The position numbers and the translations under genes are program-made. Below the pieces are notes generated by a model, which had not been told where the DNA came from, made no database searches, and saw only the letters and a program-made list of their open reading frames with translations. A stretch of DNA of 64,000 nucleotides, taken from NCBI GenBank assembly GCA_001936135.1, contig CP012818.1, forward strand, positions 62,001 through 126,000. Direction: 5' to 3'. This DNA comes from Saccharomycopsis fibuligera x Saccharomycopsis cf. fibuligera. Lineage: Eukaryota > Ascomycota > Saccharomycetes > Ascoideales > Saccharomycopsidaceae. The stretch's first letter is position 1, and each line of letters opens with the position of its first letter. Shown here in pieces: positions 10,317 to 21,247 of this stretch.

Positions 10317-11593
10317 CGAAGAACCTTTGACACATGTACACTACTGCCAACCTTGCTGCTACAGAAGCTTTATTTTTTTTTCTATTTTTTTTTTTTTATA
10401 TTTAATTTCTTCTTGTGCATCAATCCAATCATCAGCTATTGTTTCTTTTCTATTAATTCTGTCCCTCTTTTGATTTTGTGATTATATTATAACAAGCTTT
10501 TGTTCCTATTTTACACGATCAAGGCCCTTTTTTATTGCTTATCTCATCTCCGGTATACCTTTTTCTTTTTTTCTTTTTTTTTCTTCACTTAATGATGTTT
10601 TGCTATGCTTTGTTATTTGCTCTCTTGCTTGTGTTTTTTTATTTATTTTTGTTTCTCCACTACTTGCCTAGTATTTGATTCCCTCATGACGTTTTCGTTT
10701 CGTTTTTTTCACGAACAATCTAGCTATGGCTAATCTACTGTTTTTGAAACTTGATCTATATTACTGTTTTGAAGTAAAGTCTCAATAATAATAGCATACG
10801 TTTTTACACTACGAAAAGTATTTTCTTTAATGATTGTAATCATACTCTCCACGCCAACAATAGCATGTAGTATTCTGCATCGGTCGAATCACTTGTCATT
10901 CTCGGAAACCATTGAGTGAAAAACGGTGAAATTTAAATTCTAGCTTCTTTTTCTTTTTCTTTTTTTTTTTTTGCCCGTTGTGCATCAAAGACCTTCGAAG
11001 ATTGACGTTTCCATGAAAAGTTTTCAGTGGTTTCAATACCTTTTTTGTCTTTCTGCACCAGCCACAAATAGTGGCGCACTTTTTTGGCTGATCCTCAACA
11101 ACAGTGGCCGGGTAAGCAGGATTAGCTAATGAGTTAGTTGAAAAGCCAGCTTTATTACTATAGCGGTGGTGTTGAGCACTGTGCTGCGGGCGCGCAGCAC
11201 AGCGACCATCGCGGCAGCGGCAGAGACAGCGACAGCGACAGCAGCAGCGGCAGCAGTAGCGGTAGTGGCAGCGGAAAGGGCCAAAAAAATTAAAAATAAC
11301 AAGTTGCACTTTTTCAAATGCTAAGCAGCTTTGATCTGATCTGTGTGCGATATTTACAGAGATCTCGTGTCCCAACCTTTTGTATTGTTTTCCGCGCCAT
11401 ATTGGAGAATCACTCATAGCACAGACTCAGTCACTATTAGATAGCAGAATATAGTTCAGTAAACAAGCAAAGCTAGAGTACGCCTCATAGAATAACAGAA
11501 AAAGAGCAGTCATCAATCAGCAACCATACAAACACATCATCCACTGAGAGAACCACACACATACAAACAAACAAATACACAAAAACACAAACA
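10317..11593. other. Intergenic, permease 1 / CDC11
   Basis: No gene is recognised. The first 500 bases are T-rich 3' flank. A GC-rich, CAG/GCA-like patch at about 11150-11280 makes low-complexity Ala/Arg open frames on the minus strand (for example 11126-11317), which I do not accept as genes. The last 120 bases before CDC11 are a CA-rich leader typical of a yeast 5'UTR. Confidence 0.6.
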
Positions 11594-12850
11594 ATGGTCG
11601 CTGTTCTTCAATCATCCGCTCTCAGAAAGAAGAAAAATTTGAAAAAAGGCATCCAATTCACTTTGATGGTGGTTGGCCAATCCGGTACTGGTAGATCTAC
11701 CTTCATCAACAGTTTGTGTGGTCAGGAAGTTGTCACTCCATCTTCAACCATCACTGATCCATACGATACTTCGTTGGCTAGAAAGCTCAGCCTCAGAACT
11801 GAAAACGTTGAGTTGGAGGATGCTGAAGGGGTGAAAATTTCTCTTGCCATTATCGACACTCCAGGCTTCGGCGACAGTATCGATAATGAGTCGACCTTTG
11901 AAAAAATTATTGATTACATTAGACATCAATATGACGAAATTTTATTGGAAGAGAGCAGAGTTAGAAGAAACCCAAGATTCAAAGATGGCAGGGTTCACGC
12001 ATTATTGTATTTCATTGTTCCTACTGGTCATGGATTGAGAGAAATCGACGTCACCATAATGTCTAAATTGGGTAACTTGGTCAATGTTATTCCAGTTATC
12101 AGTAAGAGTGATTCGTTAACCAGAGATGAGTTGGAATTGAATAAAAGATTAATCAACGAAGACATAAAGCACTATAACATCCCAATATATGATTTCCCAT
12201 ATGACTTGGACTACGATGATGAGGAAACCATTGATGCTAACACCTACTTACGCACGTTGATTCCCTTTGCTGTGGTCGGATCTAACGAGACTTTTACCGC
12301 CGATGATGGGTCCTTGGTTAGAGCTAGAAAATATCCATGGGGGTTGGTTGATATTGAAGACCCAGAACAAAGTGATTTCATCATCTTGAGAAATGCGCTT
12401 TTAATTAGTCACTTGCAAGATTTGAAAGAGTATACTCACGAGGTGTTGTATGAAAAATTCAGAACTGAAGCATTGTCAGGAATTAATGATCGCGACGGTG
12501 CTGTTTCTGCCACGGCTGCTAATGGTGATGCTGAAGCTATTGAAGCTGATAGCAGCGGGTTCAGTAGACCGGCCGCTAGTAGCGCGTCAAGTGCCAATAT
12601 CATCAAGAGTAGATCCGCGTCAGTGAATAAGGGCAGTGAGGGCTACATCGCTAGAGAAGAGCAAATCAGACTTGAAGAAGAAAGATTGAGAGAATACGAA
12701 GAAAAGGTTGAAAGAGAATTATTGAAGAGAAGACAAGAATTGTTGAGCAGGGAAAAAGAATTAAGGGAAATGGAAGAAAGATTGGCTAGAGAAAGAGGGC
12801 AATCACCAGCAGTAAGTTCTCTTGGACCAGAAGAAGAAGCTACTAATTGA
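11594..12850 (+). CDS. CDC11: Septin Cdc11
   Basis: This 418-residue septin GTP-binding protein is a subunit of the filament ring at the bud neck, where it occupies the ends of the octameric rod in S. cerevisiae. Residues 28-36 are the P-loop (GQSGTGRST). The G3 motif is in IIDTPGFGDS, and the septin-typical stretch YDEILLEESRVRRNPRFKDGRVH follows and is shared with Cdc11. RKYPWG and LLISHLQDLKEYTHE end the GTPase fold. The C-terminal 70 residues are a Glu/Arg-rich coiled coil beginning at about REEQIRLEEERL, also a Cdc11 signature. A polybasic stretch (RKKKNLKK) before the P-loop is expected to bind phosphoinositides. Start, length and termini all agree with Cdc11. Confidence 0.95.
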   Translation: MVAVLQSSALRKKKNLKKGIQFTLMVVGQSGTGRSTFINSLCGQEVVTPSSTITDPYDTSLARKLSLRTENVELEDAEGVKISLAIIDTPGFGDSIDNESTFEKIIDYIRHQYDEILLEESRVRRNPRFKDGRVHALLYFIVPTGHGLREIDVTIMSKLGNLVNVIPVISKSDSLTRDELELNKRLINEDIKHYNIPIYDFPYDLDYDDEETIDANTYLRTLIPFAVVGSNETFTADDGSLVRARKYPWGLVDIEDPEQSDFIILRNALLISHLQDLKEYTHEVLYEKFRTEALSGINDRDGAVSATAANGDAEAIEADSSGFSRPAASSASSANIIKSRSASVNKGSEGYIAREEQIRLEEERLREYEEKVERELLKRRQELLSREKELREMEERLARERGQSPAVSSLGPEEEATN

Positions 12851-13044
12851 GCAAAGGGGAACCGTTTTGAAAAATCATTAGCCTTTTTTATCTTTTCCTT
12901 CATGTTTTCTTAAAAGTTTTTTTTTTTTTTTTTTTTTCTACCGTGCTTCTATCTAATCTTAATTAAAATTTCTTGATACTCAAAGTTTTGCCTTAATCGA
13001 TTTTTTAATTGTTTCATTTTTCTTGTTCGTCTTCTTTTTATCAT

Positions 13045-13083
<39 letters not shown>

Positions 13084-14141
13084 CGTTTATTGTTTCTCAA
13101 ATATGAAAGAAAAAAACTCTTTTTTAATATGTTTTTTTTGTTGTTGCTGATTCGTTAATATCTACTTTTATTTACTAATTTATTGTTCCCTTTCTATATA
13201 ATTTTTTTTATCCTTTTTGTCATAATTCATGCCATCAAACTCTAATTTTGTTTTGTTCCTTTTTATATCTTTCAAACTTCTATAATAATACGTTGTGTTT
13301 AGTTTTCAATTACCGTAAGAACATAATAGTGCACCAATGGTTTTTCTTGTTCTGTATCTTATTTTCGACTCCTGTATTTATAGATAGTTATATTTATATT
13401 GAATTTCATGAACAATTGCCAAACTGCGCACGCTTGCGGCTTATAATAACACTTATAAGTAGTGCAGCATAAGCCTGCAATCAATACTTCAAGTCCCTTT
13501 AGCCCTAGGTTTAACACGGCATCGTCTTTCTGTTCTTCTTCCGTACTACGAAAGACTCACCAGTACCCTGGACACGCATGAGTATCTACAGACTGGGTTT
13601 CTGATTACTTTGTATTTGTCTCCACATTACTACATTGTCCATGTTCCACTTGCCAGCCTCAACAAAGTAGCATAGCATGAAGATGTAACAAAAAAAAAAA
13701 TATTTTAAGTACCATTCAAAAAGGTTGCTTTTATTGTTGTTTTCAATTAGAGTTTAAAAATTGGATTGACCTGTGTTAGAATGGAAAAAATGAAAGGAAA
13801 GATGCAATGATAAACACAAAACAAAGCAAAAACAATTCTAAACAATTATAACCATAAATCGCTGAGGTAAGAAAAATCGACCAAACAAAATGGACTCGAG
13901 TAGTATTTGCATAAACCAAGGGATATAAACATATAAAATGAAACAATGATAAAAGAAAAAAGTAAATTGAACGAGAGACAAAAATATATTCAATTAAGTC
14001 TGGCCGTCTACCCACCTTTTCCTGCATAGAAACTCATGCTTCATACTTCTTACCCAACCTTTCTGACACAACCTGTAACAACCAGAAAAATAAAAAAGCA
14101 AAAATAAAAAAATAGTGCAAAAATAGCCCCTCCCGATCCAA
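12851..14141. other. Convergent intergenic region, CDC11 / ZRT3-like
   Basis: This is a 1.3-kb AT-rich region between two convergent genes. It contains a 21-base T run at 12917-12937 and a 35-base T run at 13047-13081. I see no RNA gene or convincing ORF. Confidence 0.6.
13047..13081 (+). repeat. Poly(dT) tract of 35
   Basis: An uninterrupted run of T lies about 200 bases past the CDC11 stop codon. Confidence 0.95.
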
Positions 14142-16079
14142 TCACAACAAGCTTCCAGTCAATACATTAGTAAAGCAAATCACAGAAATTCCAAAAACCA
14201 CCCAAAAAGTAACCAAATTTGAACTGCCCCCAAACCCAAGACTCGAAATCAACATTTGTAATCCAATAATCGTCAAGAACCCACTGGTCAAACTCATCAA
14301 GCATCCAAAAACCAAGTTGATTTGATTCTTATCAATATCATTAGGATCCTTTGGTAGTACCAACAATGCTAATAGAGCACCCAAAGGTTGCGAAAAAGAT
14401 CCTAAAATCCCAGTGATTAAGATTGCTTTGAATCTTGAATGCATGGCTAAGTACAATGGTACAGTCATGCTAAAACCCTCGGCAATATTGTGGATAGCTA
14501 GGGATAAAAAGATATTCAAACTTAAACTTTGGTCGATTTTTGAAGTTGCGTAATAAATGAACCCTTCAGGAAACTTATGCAATGAAATGGCTAATGTTGT
14601 CTGTATACCAATGGAGAATAATTTTGATACTGAAGTTTCAATATGCTTGTGTTTATGATCATTTTTATGTAACTGATGTTGTTGTAAATGGTCTTCATCC
14701 ACAAGCATCAACTGATCAATCGACATAGCTTCATTACCGCTACTGCTTGTACGCCCTTTAGTTTTAAAATCAACTCTTTGCAGTTGCTGTTGTTGTTGAT
14801 CTAAGTTGCCGAAGTCTAACTTGTCGCTTGGAGAATAAGCCACAAGAGATAACTTTTGTGATTTTTTAGAAAATGGATGCTTTAGGTATTTCAATGCATT
14901 GAATGATTGCAATTCTTTATACTTGATGACTGAACCACGCAGAGTTTCAACTTTTTTCAAATCTGACCTATTGCCACGATCATCATGAATATCGCTGACT
15001 TTAGGGTTTTCCATAGATACAATCAACGGAGTTTCTTCAGTTGGTTCATTACTGCCGTCTTCATCTTCATGTTCCGTTAATTGCGCAAGGCCACTGCTGG
15101 TTTTCTTATGTTCGCTATTGCTGCTACTGCTGCTGCTGCTGCTGTTGTTGTTGTTGTTGTTGTGGTAGTGGTGGTGGTGGTAGTCATTATCTTCTTCAGA
15201 AATTGTATGTGTAGTCTTTTGAGCATCATCATTGAATGAAGACCCAACGCTTGAAGCGAGAATAGTTTGTTTTTTTGAACCATCGCTATTACTATTGTTG
15301 TAAAAATGTTTGGCGCTATCATTGTTTTCGATTGCTGATTCTTCATCGTAATCGCCACTGCATTTAACACCGCTTTTTGGATCGTATTTTTTATCAGAGA
15401 TGCTGATACTTTGAGAATGCGAATGCATGCGGCGCAAGCTATCATCATTATTATTTTCATTTGCAACCAGTTCATCATTGCCATTACTTTTATTCTCATG
15501 GCCGTCGTGAGAACAATGAATGATGCTTTCGCTAGTAAAATGGTGGATTACTGCATTCAACCCAGCAAATATACCAATGCCGACGAGAAAAGACAATAAC
15601 AACAAAACATCCAAAAGTTTAGTATGTTGAGCTAAATAATCGTTAGATGCCAAATAATCAGAAGCATGAGGCAATAACTTGGTCAATGAAGTGAACAACA
15701 AAGAGCCCGAAGATAGTGCTAAACATGAGACTAAAAATTTTCCATCGCTGCTAATACTGAATGGATAAGTTGCCGCGACCTTCGGCAATAGTTTGGAGTA
15801 AAGAAGATCAATGTATATAACTGCACAACCAATGAAGCACATCAAAGACGCGGCAAGCGTCAATATCCAGCCCTGTTGATTTTCCAACGAGTCAAACATA
15901 AGAAGTGATGCTGTTTTGTCTATGATGATAAAGTAGTTTTTGTTGTTGAGATGTTTTGTGGTAGGTATATTTGATCTGATCTGATCTGGGTTGATCTGTC
16001 TTTTGATGAAACTGAACACAATATCGGACGATGGCGTCTTGCTTTTAATTGTCCTCGGTGACGTCTTGGTTGAGAGCAT
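14142..16079 (-). CDS. ZIP-family zinc transporter, Zrt3-like
   Basis: This is predicted to move zinc out of the vacuole into the cytosol, as Zrt3 does. Hydrophobic segments near the N-terminus (GWILTLAASLMCFIGCAVIY, then FLVSCLALSSGSLLFTSLTKLLPHA) are followed by a long Asn/Ser/His-rich loop containing a YHHHHYHNN run. The ZIP core follows: TLAISLHKFPEGFIYYATS and IFLSLAIHNIAEGFSMTVPL carry the paired H-x-x-P/A-E-G metal-binding helices. The C-terminal hydrophobic helices complete the fold. The ATG at 16079 gives 645 residues; the family normally has little before the first helix, so the internal ATG at 15899 (MFDSLENQQ, 585 residues) is an alternative. The frame stays open well upstream of both, which slightly favours the longer form. 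Zrt3 is the closest match by architecture. Confidence 0.85.
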   Translation of the reverse strand: MLSTKTSPRTIKSKTPSSDIVFSFIKRQINPDQIRSNIPTTKHLNNKNYFIIIDKTASLLMFDSLENQQGWILTLAASLMCFIGCAVIYIDLLYSKLLPKVAATYPFSISSDGKFLVSCLALSSGSLLFTSLTKLLPHASDYLASNDYLAQHTKLLDVLLLLSFLVGIGIFAGLNAVIHHFTSESIIHCSHDGHENKSNGNDELVANENNNDDSLRRMHSHSQSISISDKKYDPKSGVKCSGDYDEESAIENNDSAKHFYNNSNSDGSKKQTILASSVGSSFNDDAQKTTHTISEEDNDYHHHHYHNNNNNNSSSSSSSSNSEHKKTSSGLAQLTEHEDEDGSNEPTEETPLIVSMENPKVSDIHDDRGNRSDLKKVETLRGSVIKYKELQSFNALKYLKHPFSKKSQKLSLVAYSPSDKLDFGNLDQQQQQLQRVDFKTKGRTSSSGNEAMSIDQLMLVDEDHLQQHQLHKNDHKHKHIETSVSKLFSIGIQTTLAISLHKFPEGFIYYATSKIDQSLSLNIFLSLAIHNIAEGFSMTVPLYLAMHSRFKAILITGILGSFSQPLGALLALLVLPKDPNDIDKNQINLVFGCLMSLTSGFLTIIGLQMLISSLGFGGSSNLVTFWVVFGISVICFTNVLTGSLL

Positions 16080-16730
16080 TGCGACGCCGTTAGTCTTCCT
16101 GCCCTGCACCCTGGTGGTTAGTCTTTTTATTCTGTAACTAGAAAGAGAAAGAGAGCGCGATTTGGGTGTCAGCTGACGCCGATTGGTATTAATAATGTTA
16201 TGTAATGATAGTATAGTCGTATTACGTAATATTTACCTTCTCTATGGGGCTTGCCCCTTGAGACTTTTTGCATGATTTTGAGTAATAGCATGCGATAATA
16301 TGCGGTAGTACGCATAAACCGCAAACGCGGATACGTATACTCGGAACACGGACTTTGCGTCCCTTCGATATAATGTAAATTTTCCAAGCCAGAACAAAGT
16401 TTTGCCAACTACCTGTCAAAAAGGCAAGCTTAACTAAGTACAAATAAAATAAGTTTCATATTTCAGAGATGGACATGCGTTTAACAACAAGCAAAGATAT
16501 TCATATGGAAAAGAAGCTTTAAAAAAATATAAATGACGCAAAAGCAATGTGAAATTAAAAGGTTTTGAAATTCAGGATAAAAAAACAATAAATGGGGTGG
16601 GTAAAATGGTGAAAAGATAAAATAAGACATAAAATAAGGTAGTAATAATATTGGAGAAACTGAAACAGAAATAAAACTAGAAAAATGAGAAAAATTAATG
16701 CATAAAAGTAATAGCACCATTGGGCACAAT

Positions 16731-16770
<40 letters not shown>

Positions 16771-17017
16771 AATAAATAAAATAAAAACCATATTCCTCAT
16801 ATTGAGTCACCTTATTTCGGAAGGACGAAAAATAAAACCATTAATATGAGCGTATTGTACAGATATTCTGAGTATAATAAATGGAAATGTAAAATGTAAA
16901 CAGAACTAAAAGGCAAAAAAAGATTAGAACAAAGAAACCCCTGACAATGATCAAGCCAGCTTTCCGTCCTTCGAAATTAGGTGCGGTTAAAAGCAACCAG
17001 GAGGGCACCTGTTTGTT
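16080..17017. other. Intergenic, ZRT3-like 5' side / CDC34 3' side
   Basis: No gene is seen. The ZRT3-like promoter side holds a palindromic TTACGTAA at 16222-16229, the preferred half-site spacing of Yap-type bZIP factors. A run of 32 A at 16737-16768, followed by AATA repeats, lies in the CDC34 3' flank. Confidence 0.55.
16737..16768 (+). repeat. Poly(dA) tract of 32
   Basis: An uninterrupted A run (T on the CDC34 sense strand) lies about 250 bases past the CDC34 stop codon. Confidence 0.95.
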
Positions 17018-17743
17018 TTACTTATTTTCACAATCTGTGTTGGATGAAATGTCTTCTTCATCATCTTCTTCAAATTGGCCGTCTTCTTCTTCCTCAAAGT
17101 CTTCCATCAAAGAATCTTCATCATAACTCTGTTCTGAATCATACCAAAAGTTTTCATCTATGGTATCGTTTTGATCATTATGTGGGGTTGATGAGCTATA
17201 GGCCGTCTTTGCAGTTGGCATAACAAAATCTTCTGGAATATCTTGTTTGCTTCTTTCGACTTCTGCCTTAACTTTTGCATTGTAAGCTTTTCTGTTTTTT
17301 CTCCAGTCAACAGCAGCATCGACGTTTGCTGGGGAGTTGATATTAGGATCTTCTAAAAGGGAAATAATGGAAATAAGAACCGTTTCGACTGTTTGAACTG
17401 GGGACCATGTTTCCGCATCCGGCTCATCAGTAGTTGGGTCACCAGCGGGATGCAAAATACTTATACAAAGTTTTCCATCCTTGTAAACGTTTGGATGATA
17501 AATAGGAGGAGTGAATCTAAAACTTGGAGGAGAGTATGGGAAGTCGCTTGGGAACTTCATTTGAGCTTTGAAATAACCACCATGGTAAATAGAGTCGTCA
17601 TTTAGAACCATAACACCAACATTCCAAAGAAAAATGTTGTTGTTTTCCAACTCGATATGAAAAGAAGGTATGCCTTTTTTTGCATCGGTTAGTTCTCTAA
17701 ACTGTCTAAACAATACAGAAGCAGCTCCACTAGCGACAGACAT
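17018..17743 (-). CDS. CDC34: Ubiquitin-conjugating enzyme Cdc34 (SCF E2)
   Basis: This 241-residue E2 partners SCF ubiquitin ligases to build K48-linked chains on cell-cycle substrates such as Sic1. The UBC fold fills residues 1-175. HPNVYKDGKLCISILH contains the catalytic Cys at residue 93, and the acidic insertion after it (GDPTTDEPDAETWSP) is diagnostic for Cdc34 and close relatives. VERSKQDIPEDFVMPT follows the core, and the tail is strongly acidic (DEDSLMEDFEEEEDGQ), as in Cdc34. The tail is shorter than in S. cerevisiae (295 residues). The coding sequence is uninterrupted, but a well-formed intron is predicted in the 5'UTR at 17870-18312. Confidence 0.95.
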   Translation of the reverse strand: MSVASGAASVLFRQFRELTDAKKGIPSFHIELENNNIFLWNVGVMVLNDDSIYHGGYFKAQMKFPSDFPYSPPSFRFTPPIYHPNVYKDGKLCISILHPAGDPTTDEPDAETWSPVQTVETVLISIISLLEDPNINSPANVDAAVDWRKNRKAYNAKVKAEVERSKQDIPEDFVMPTAKTAYSSSTPHNDQNDTIDENFWYDSEQSYDEDSLMEDFEEEEDGQFEEDDEEDISSNTDCENK

Positions 17744-18944
17744 TGTTGAATATTGGTGCTTTTAAGGTCGTAAAAGATTTGGGTGGTGTGTATGGTGTTT
17801 GTAATTTGGTTATCTTCTTTGTATTCCGATATGTATACGCAAGCTGAGTGGTTCGAGGAGATAATAAGTCTTGAGAATATGTTAGTAACAGAAAACTTAT
17901 TCAGAAAGACAGCAGATCAAGGAGAAGGTAAAAAAGTGAATGCAAACCACAATCTAAGAATTTGTAACAGGTTGTTTATATGGAAAAAAAAGGGGTGGAT
18001 ACCGAGTAAAATAACAGGAGACAGACAACACAGAAAAGGAGGATTACAAATAATGTTTTGCGGTGTTTTCTTGGTCGAAACAACGAATAAACTGTGAAGA
18101 CAAGAGATAAATAGAAGCAAAAGTTGTTTGTGAAGTGGTGAGTGGCGAATTACAAATGCAGCCTGAGTGGTAATCTTGTATATACGGGAAATTGGCCACA
18201 AGGTCAAACACAGCACAGAGGAGGAAGCAGTCAAACGATAAGAGCAAAACAGCGCCAAGGAGAAAAATGAGGCGATGAGGGTCTGTTGAAACAGCTGAAA
18301 TGGAGTACTTACTTTGAAGCTTTCTTGAAAATGCTGTATGTGAGAGCGGTAGCCTGAGGTGGGCAAGATACCAGATGGGATAGAGTGGGATGGGGCAAAA
18401 GAGATGAACAGAAGCAGAGGAGCAACGGGCAAATTTAACTACGATGAACGATCATCACCTAACACAATTTACAATTTACAATTCCGCTCAGCGCTCAGCG
18501 CTCGCTCCAGTTTCCCTCTCGCTCGCAGACAAATTTTTGCCCGCGGCCGATTTCTCACAGTTCTGACGTTAACTATGGAGGTCACGAGATCTGTTGTTTT
18601 GTTGGAGAAAAAAAGAAAAAGAAAAAAGAAACTTCAATAGGCCTAGCATGATTATATAAGAAAAAGAAAAGAGGATATTGTGATTATGTAATTCTTTGTA
18701 AACCTAGTTCGCGCTGACGTTGATACGCGCAAATCTTATGGTACGCGCTTTAGTCTGCTTTATGGTGCTTTGTGGTGCTTTATGAGTGGGGTAACGGTAG
18801 ATAGCCCCCGCCTACTGCAACAGCAGCAGGAGAAAGCGACCATATTGACCGAACGATATTATATATGGCGGAGATGAAAGAGATGGAATAAGGGGCAGAG
18901 ATAAGTGTATAGGTGATCAATATTGAGCATTGTCCTGGAATCCC
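17744..18944. other. Divergent intergenic region, CDC34 / SHY1
   Basis: This shared promoter region holds the predicted CDC34 leader intron (17870-18312). A small direct repeat built on gctttatggtgctttgtgg lies near 18755-18783. A TATA-like atatatgg occurs at about 18860, roughly 85 bases before SHY1. No further gene is seen. Confidence 0.55.
17870..18312 (-). other. Predicted 5'UTR intron of CDC34
   Basis: On the CDC34 sense strand a consensus GTAAGT donor begins at 18312. A TTACTAAC branch site (rc at 17881-17887) and a CAAG acceptor ending at 17870 follow. The branch-to-acceptor spacing of about 11 nt matches the PHO8 and bZIP introns in this window. Splicing would leave a 126-nt leader before the ATG at 17743. 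Transcription across this span is inferred. Confidence 0.55.
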
Positions 18945-20147
18945 ATGTTCACATTCAAATTACATCAAGCATTGCAAAGGGCCGGAGTTCTGGCTTTGTC
19001 GAGGCATTCCCTCGTCAGTACTAGCCAAGTACCAGCTATCCGCCATGCCATCGTAACCTCTCTGCTCACATCCAGATCGAGTGTGCAACTCGGCCAAAGG
19101 CACTACTCTACTGATCTTAAAGCGGTCAATATCAATGAATCCAATAACAACAGTGAAGACAGAAGCAAGAAGGTAAAAAACGTGGTTGTCTTGGGACTCA
19201 TGATATTGATGCCCCTACTCTGTTTCCGCTTAGGCAATTGGCAATATCGCAGACTTCACTGGAAAAAAGAGTTGATTTACAAGCTCAAAGACAGGCTTAA
19301 TGCACCTCCATTGGATATTTCCAAAATAGTTATACCAAAAGACAAGAACAATCTCGAGGCCTTTGCGGAGTTTGAAGATAATTTGGAATTTACAAAATAC
19401 AAGTTACGCGGCAAGTTTGTCCATGAAGAGGAATTGTTTGTCGGTCCTAGAATCAATGACGATGTTAAAGGATACTATATATACGCTCCATTTATCATAA
19501 CCAGTGATGGGCCAAACAAGGGTAAAAAAGTCATGGTTGAGCGAGGCTTTGTGAGTGAAAAAAATATCACTCCACAAAGTAGGCTTGCTGGTAATCTTAG
19601 TGAATTGTCATTACCGATGAATGAGGTTGAAATTATATGTACCCTTCGAAGAAAAGTTAAGCCTGGTAACTTAGCATTAGAAAATGAAAAGGATATTAGA
19701 CTTCTTGTGTATGCCGATGTTCAGGATATGGCTAAAAGAACTGATTCTTACCCGGTATATTTCCAACAGCTTGAAGATATGACTGATAGGCCTTACAAGG
19801 TAGCTGTTCAAAGTCAAGCCAATGATGCAGCACCAACAGAAGGAAAAGGATCATCATGGAAATTTTGGTCAAACGGATCAAAAAAAGAAGATGAAAAAGC
19901 TACAACATCTAAGCAAAATTTCAGTGAAAATCAGCAATATCACGAATTTACAAAAGGTCAGTTTATAAGAAACGGGGTACCAATCGGAGCTGTCCCTGAA
20001 GTTAATTTGAGAAACAACCATTTGGAATACATGGTGACCTGGTACTCTTTAGCTCTTGTCTCTTCTGTATTGATTTTCTTTGTTGTGAGAAAAAAGAAGG
20101 TGAATCCGTTGCAAGAGAAGCTCAAACATGCAAAGAAATTTCAGTGA
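18945..20147 (+). CDS. SHY1: SURF1-family cytochrome c oxidase assembly factor
   Basis: This 400-residue inner-membrane protein is needed to assemble complex IV, where it helps mature Cox1 with its haem. Residues 1-60 are Arg/Ser-rich without acids, a mitochondrial targeting sequence ending near RHYSTDL. Helix 1 (VVVLGLMILMPLLCFRLGNWQ) runs into the SURF1 motif GNWQYRRLHWKKELI. FVGPRINDDVKGYYIYAPF, VMVERGFVSEKN and RNNHLEYMVTWYSLALVSSVLIFF (second helix, near the C-terminus) are SURF1 landmarks. The frame opens at a TTG at 18930; the first ATG, at 18945, is used here. Between residues 290 and 330 it has a hydrophilic Ser/Lys-rich insertion. Confidence 0.93.
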   Translation: MFTFKLHQALQRAGVLALSRHSLVSTSQVPAIRHAIVTSLLTSRSSVQLGQRHYSTDLKAVNINESNNNSEDRSKKVKNVVVLGLMILMPLLCFRLGNWQYRRLHWKKELIYKLKDRLNAPPLDISKIVIPKDKNNLEAFAEFEDNLEFTKYKLRGKFVHEEELFVGPRINDDVKGYYIYAPFIITSDGPNKGKKVMVERGFVSEKNITPQSRLAGNLSELSLPMNEVEIICTLRRKVKPGNLALENEKDIRLLVYADVQDMAKRTDSYPVYFQQLEDMTDRPYKVAVQSQANDAAPTEGKGSSWKFWSNGSKKEDEKATTSKQNFSENQQYHEFTKGQFIRNGVPIGAVPEVNLRNNHLEYMVTWYSLALVSSVLIFFVVRKKKVNPLQEKLKHAKKFQ

Positions 20148-21247
20148 TAAGATTTTAGTCCTAATAGCACCCCCAAATGGTGATGACTGTATATCTTGTA
20201 ATTATTATGTAAATACATGAACATAGCGATATTATAGAGCACTTGTACACCACGTAGGTAAGTAGCATCCCATAGAGCAGTTGTTTAGATAAAGGACAGT
20301 CTCATATGGAAACTTGTTGAATTACGAATTTTGAAAGATACTGTTTTGGTGATAGGCTTTTGATATGGTGATGCTTTTTTTTCACAGTGTACTGCATACA
20401 GCAGAAGAGACAATTGAAGTTGAATGTGCTCTCTTATAGAGATCCGCACCCAAATGGCTTTAATCTTTTGTTTAAAAGCTACTCTGATTATTGACTGCCT
20501 GGAAACTTCATCAAATCAATTAACCAAATGCACCACCCGCAGATTGTGCCATTTACGAAACCAGTACATTCTACTGAATTCTGTCTAGGAATACAAGAAT
20601 GAAAGCTGAATGCTAATTATTTGCGGTACTTTCAAGTTGTTTGTTAGTTCTCAAAAACTATCCAGAGCAAGGTGATATGCTGAAAATGTATGGTAAAGTT
20701 GTATTTTCCTACAGCGTCTTGGTTGTCAAAATGCCGCTACTTGTCTAGGGTAGCTTGGCTTTCTGCAGGTGGCGCTATTGTGTCCAACTGACAATAGCAG
20801 CAACCAAATGACACATTCAAGCTAAAAACCAATTGTAGTACCAATGCGTGGTATGGTGTACAAGTGAACGATGTCATGTAGCTTTTGTTATTATGTATTG
20901 GTGTTAAAAAATTAGCTTACTCGCAACTCACACTGAAAACAGACAATTAGGAAGCTTGAAGACGATGCGATGGGTCTGTTTATTACAATTGATAGATTAT
21001 TTGGTATTGGCGTTAGCTTCTTTGCTACTAGGTTTTGGAGCGCCTCATTTTTGGTGTAGATTTCAGAGTTTAACAAATGTTTACCAGTGATGAAGGATAT
21101 AAATTGGATGCAAAACCTGGGTTTTTACATTTGAGAATTTCATGGCCCCTAACAAAAAGAGAACGAAAAACATTGCAGCTGTTTTTAACAGACGACTCCT
21201 CGAAACTAAAAATTTCCCAACTGTAATTTTTATCATTTCACTTCAAC
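20148..21247. other. Intergenic, SHY1 / small secreted protein
   Basis: I see no protein or RNA gene in these 1.1 kb. Short stop-rich frames only. The last 60 bases, A-rich with a run of aactaaaaatttccc, are a plausible leader for the gene at 21248. Confidence 0.5.

Noticed and set aside
11126-11317. 63-codon minus-strand ORF with a signal-peptide-like start
   Set aside because: The hydrophobic part is an Ala/Val run from a CAG/GCA-type low-complexity patch; there is no second supporting feature.
16107-16240. Possible intron upstream of the ZRT3-like gene (GACTAACCACCAG)
   Set aside because: Only weak donors (GTAAAT) are available, and the joined frames give no recognisable protein.
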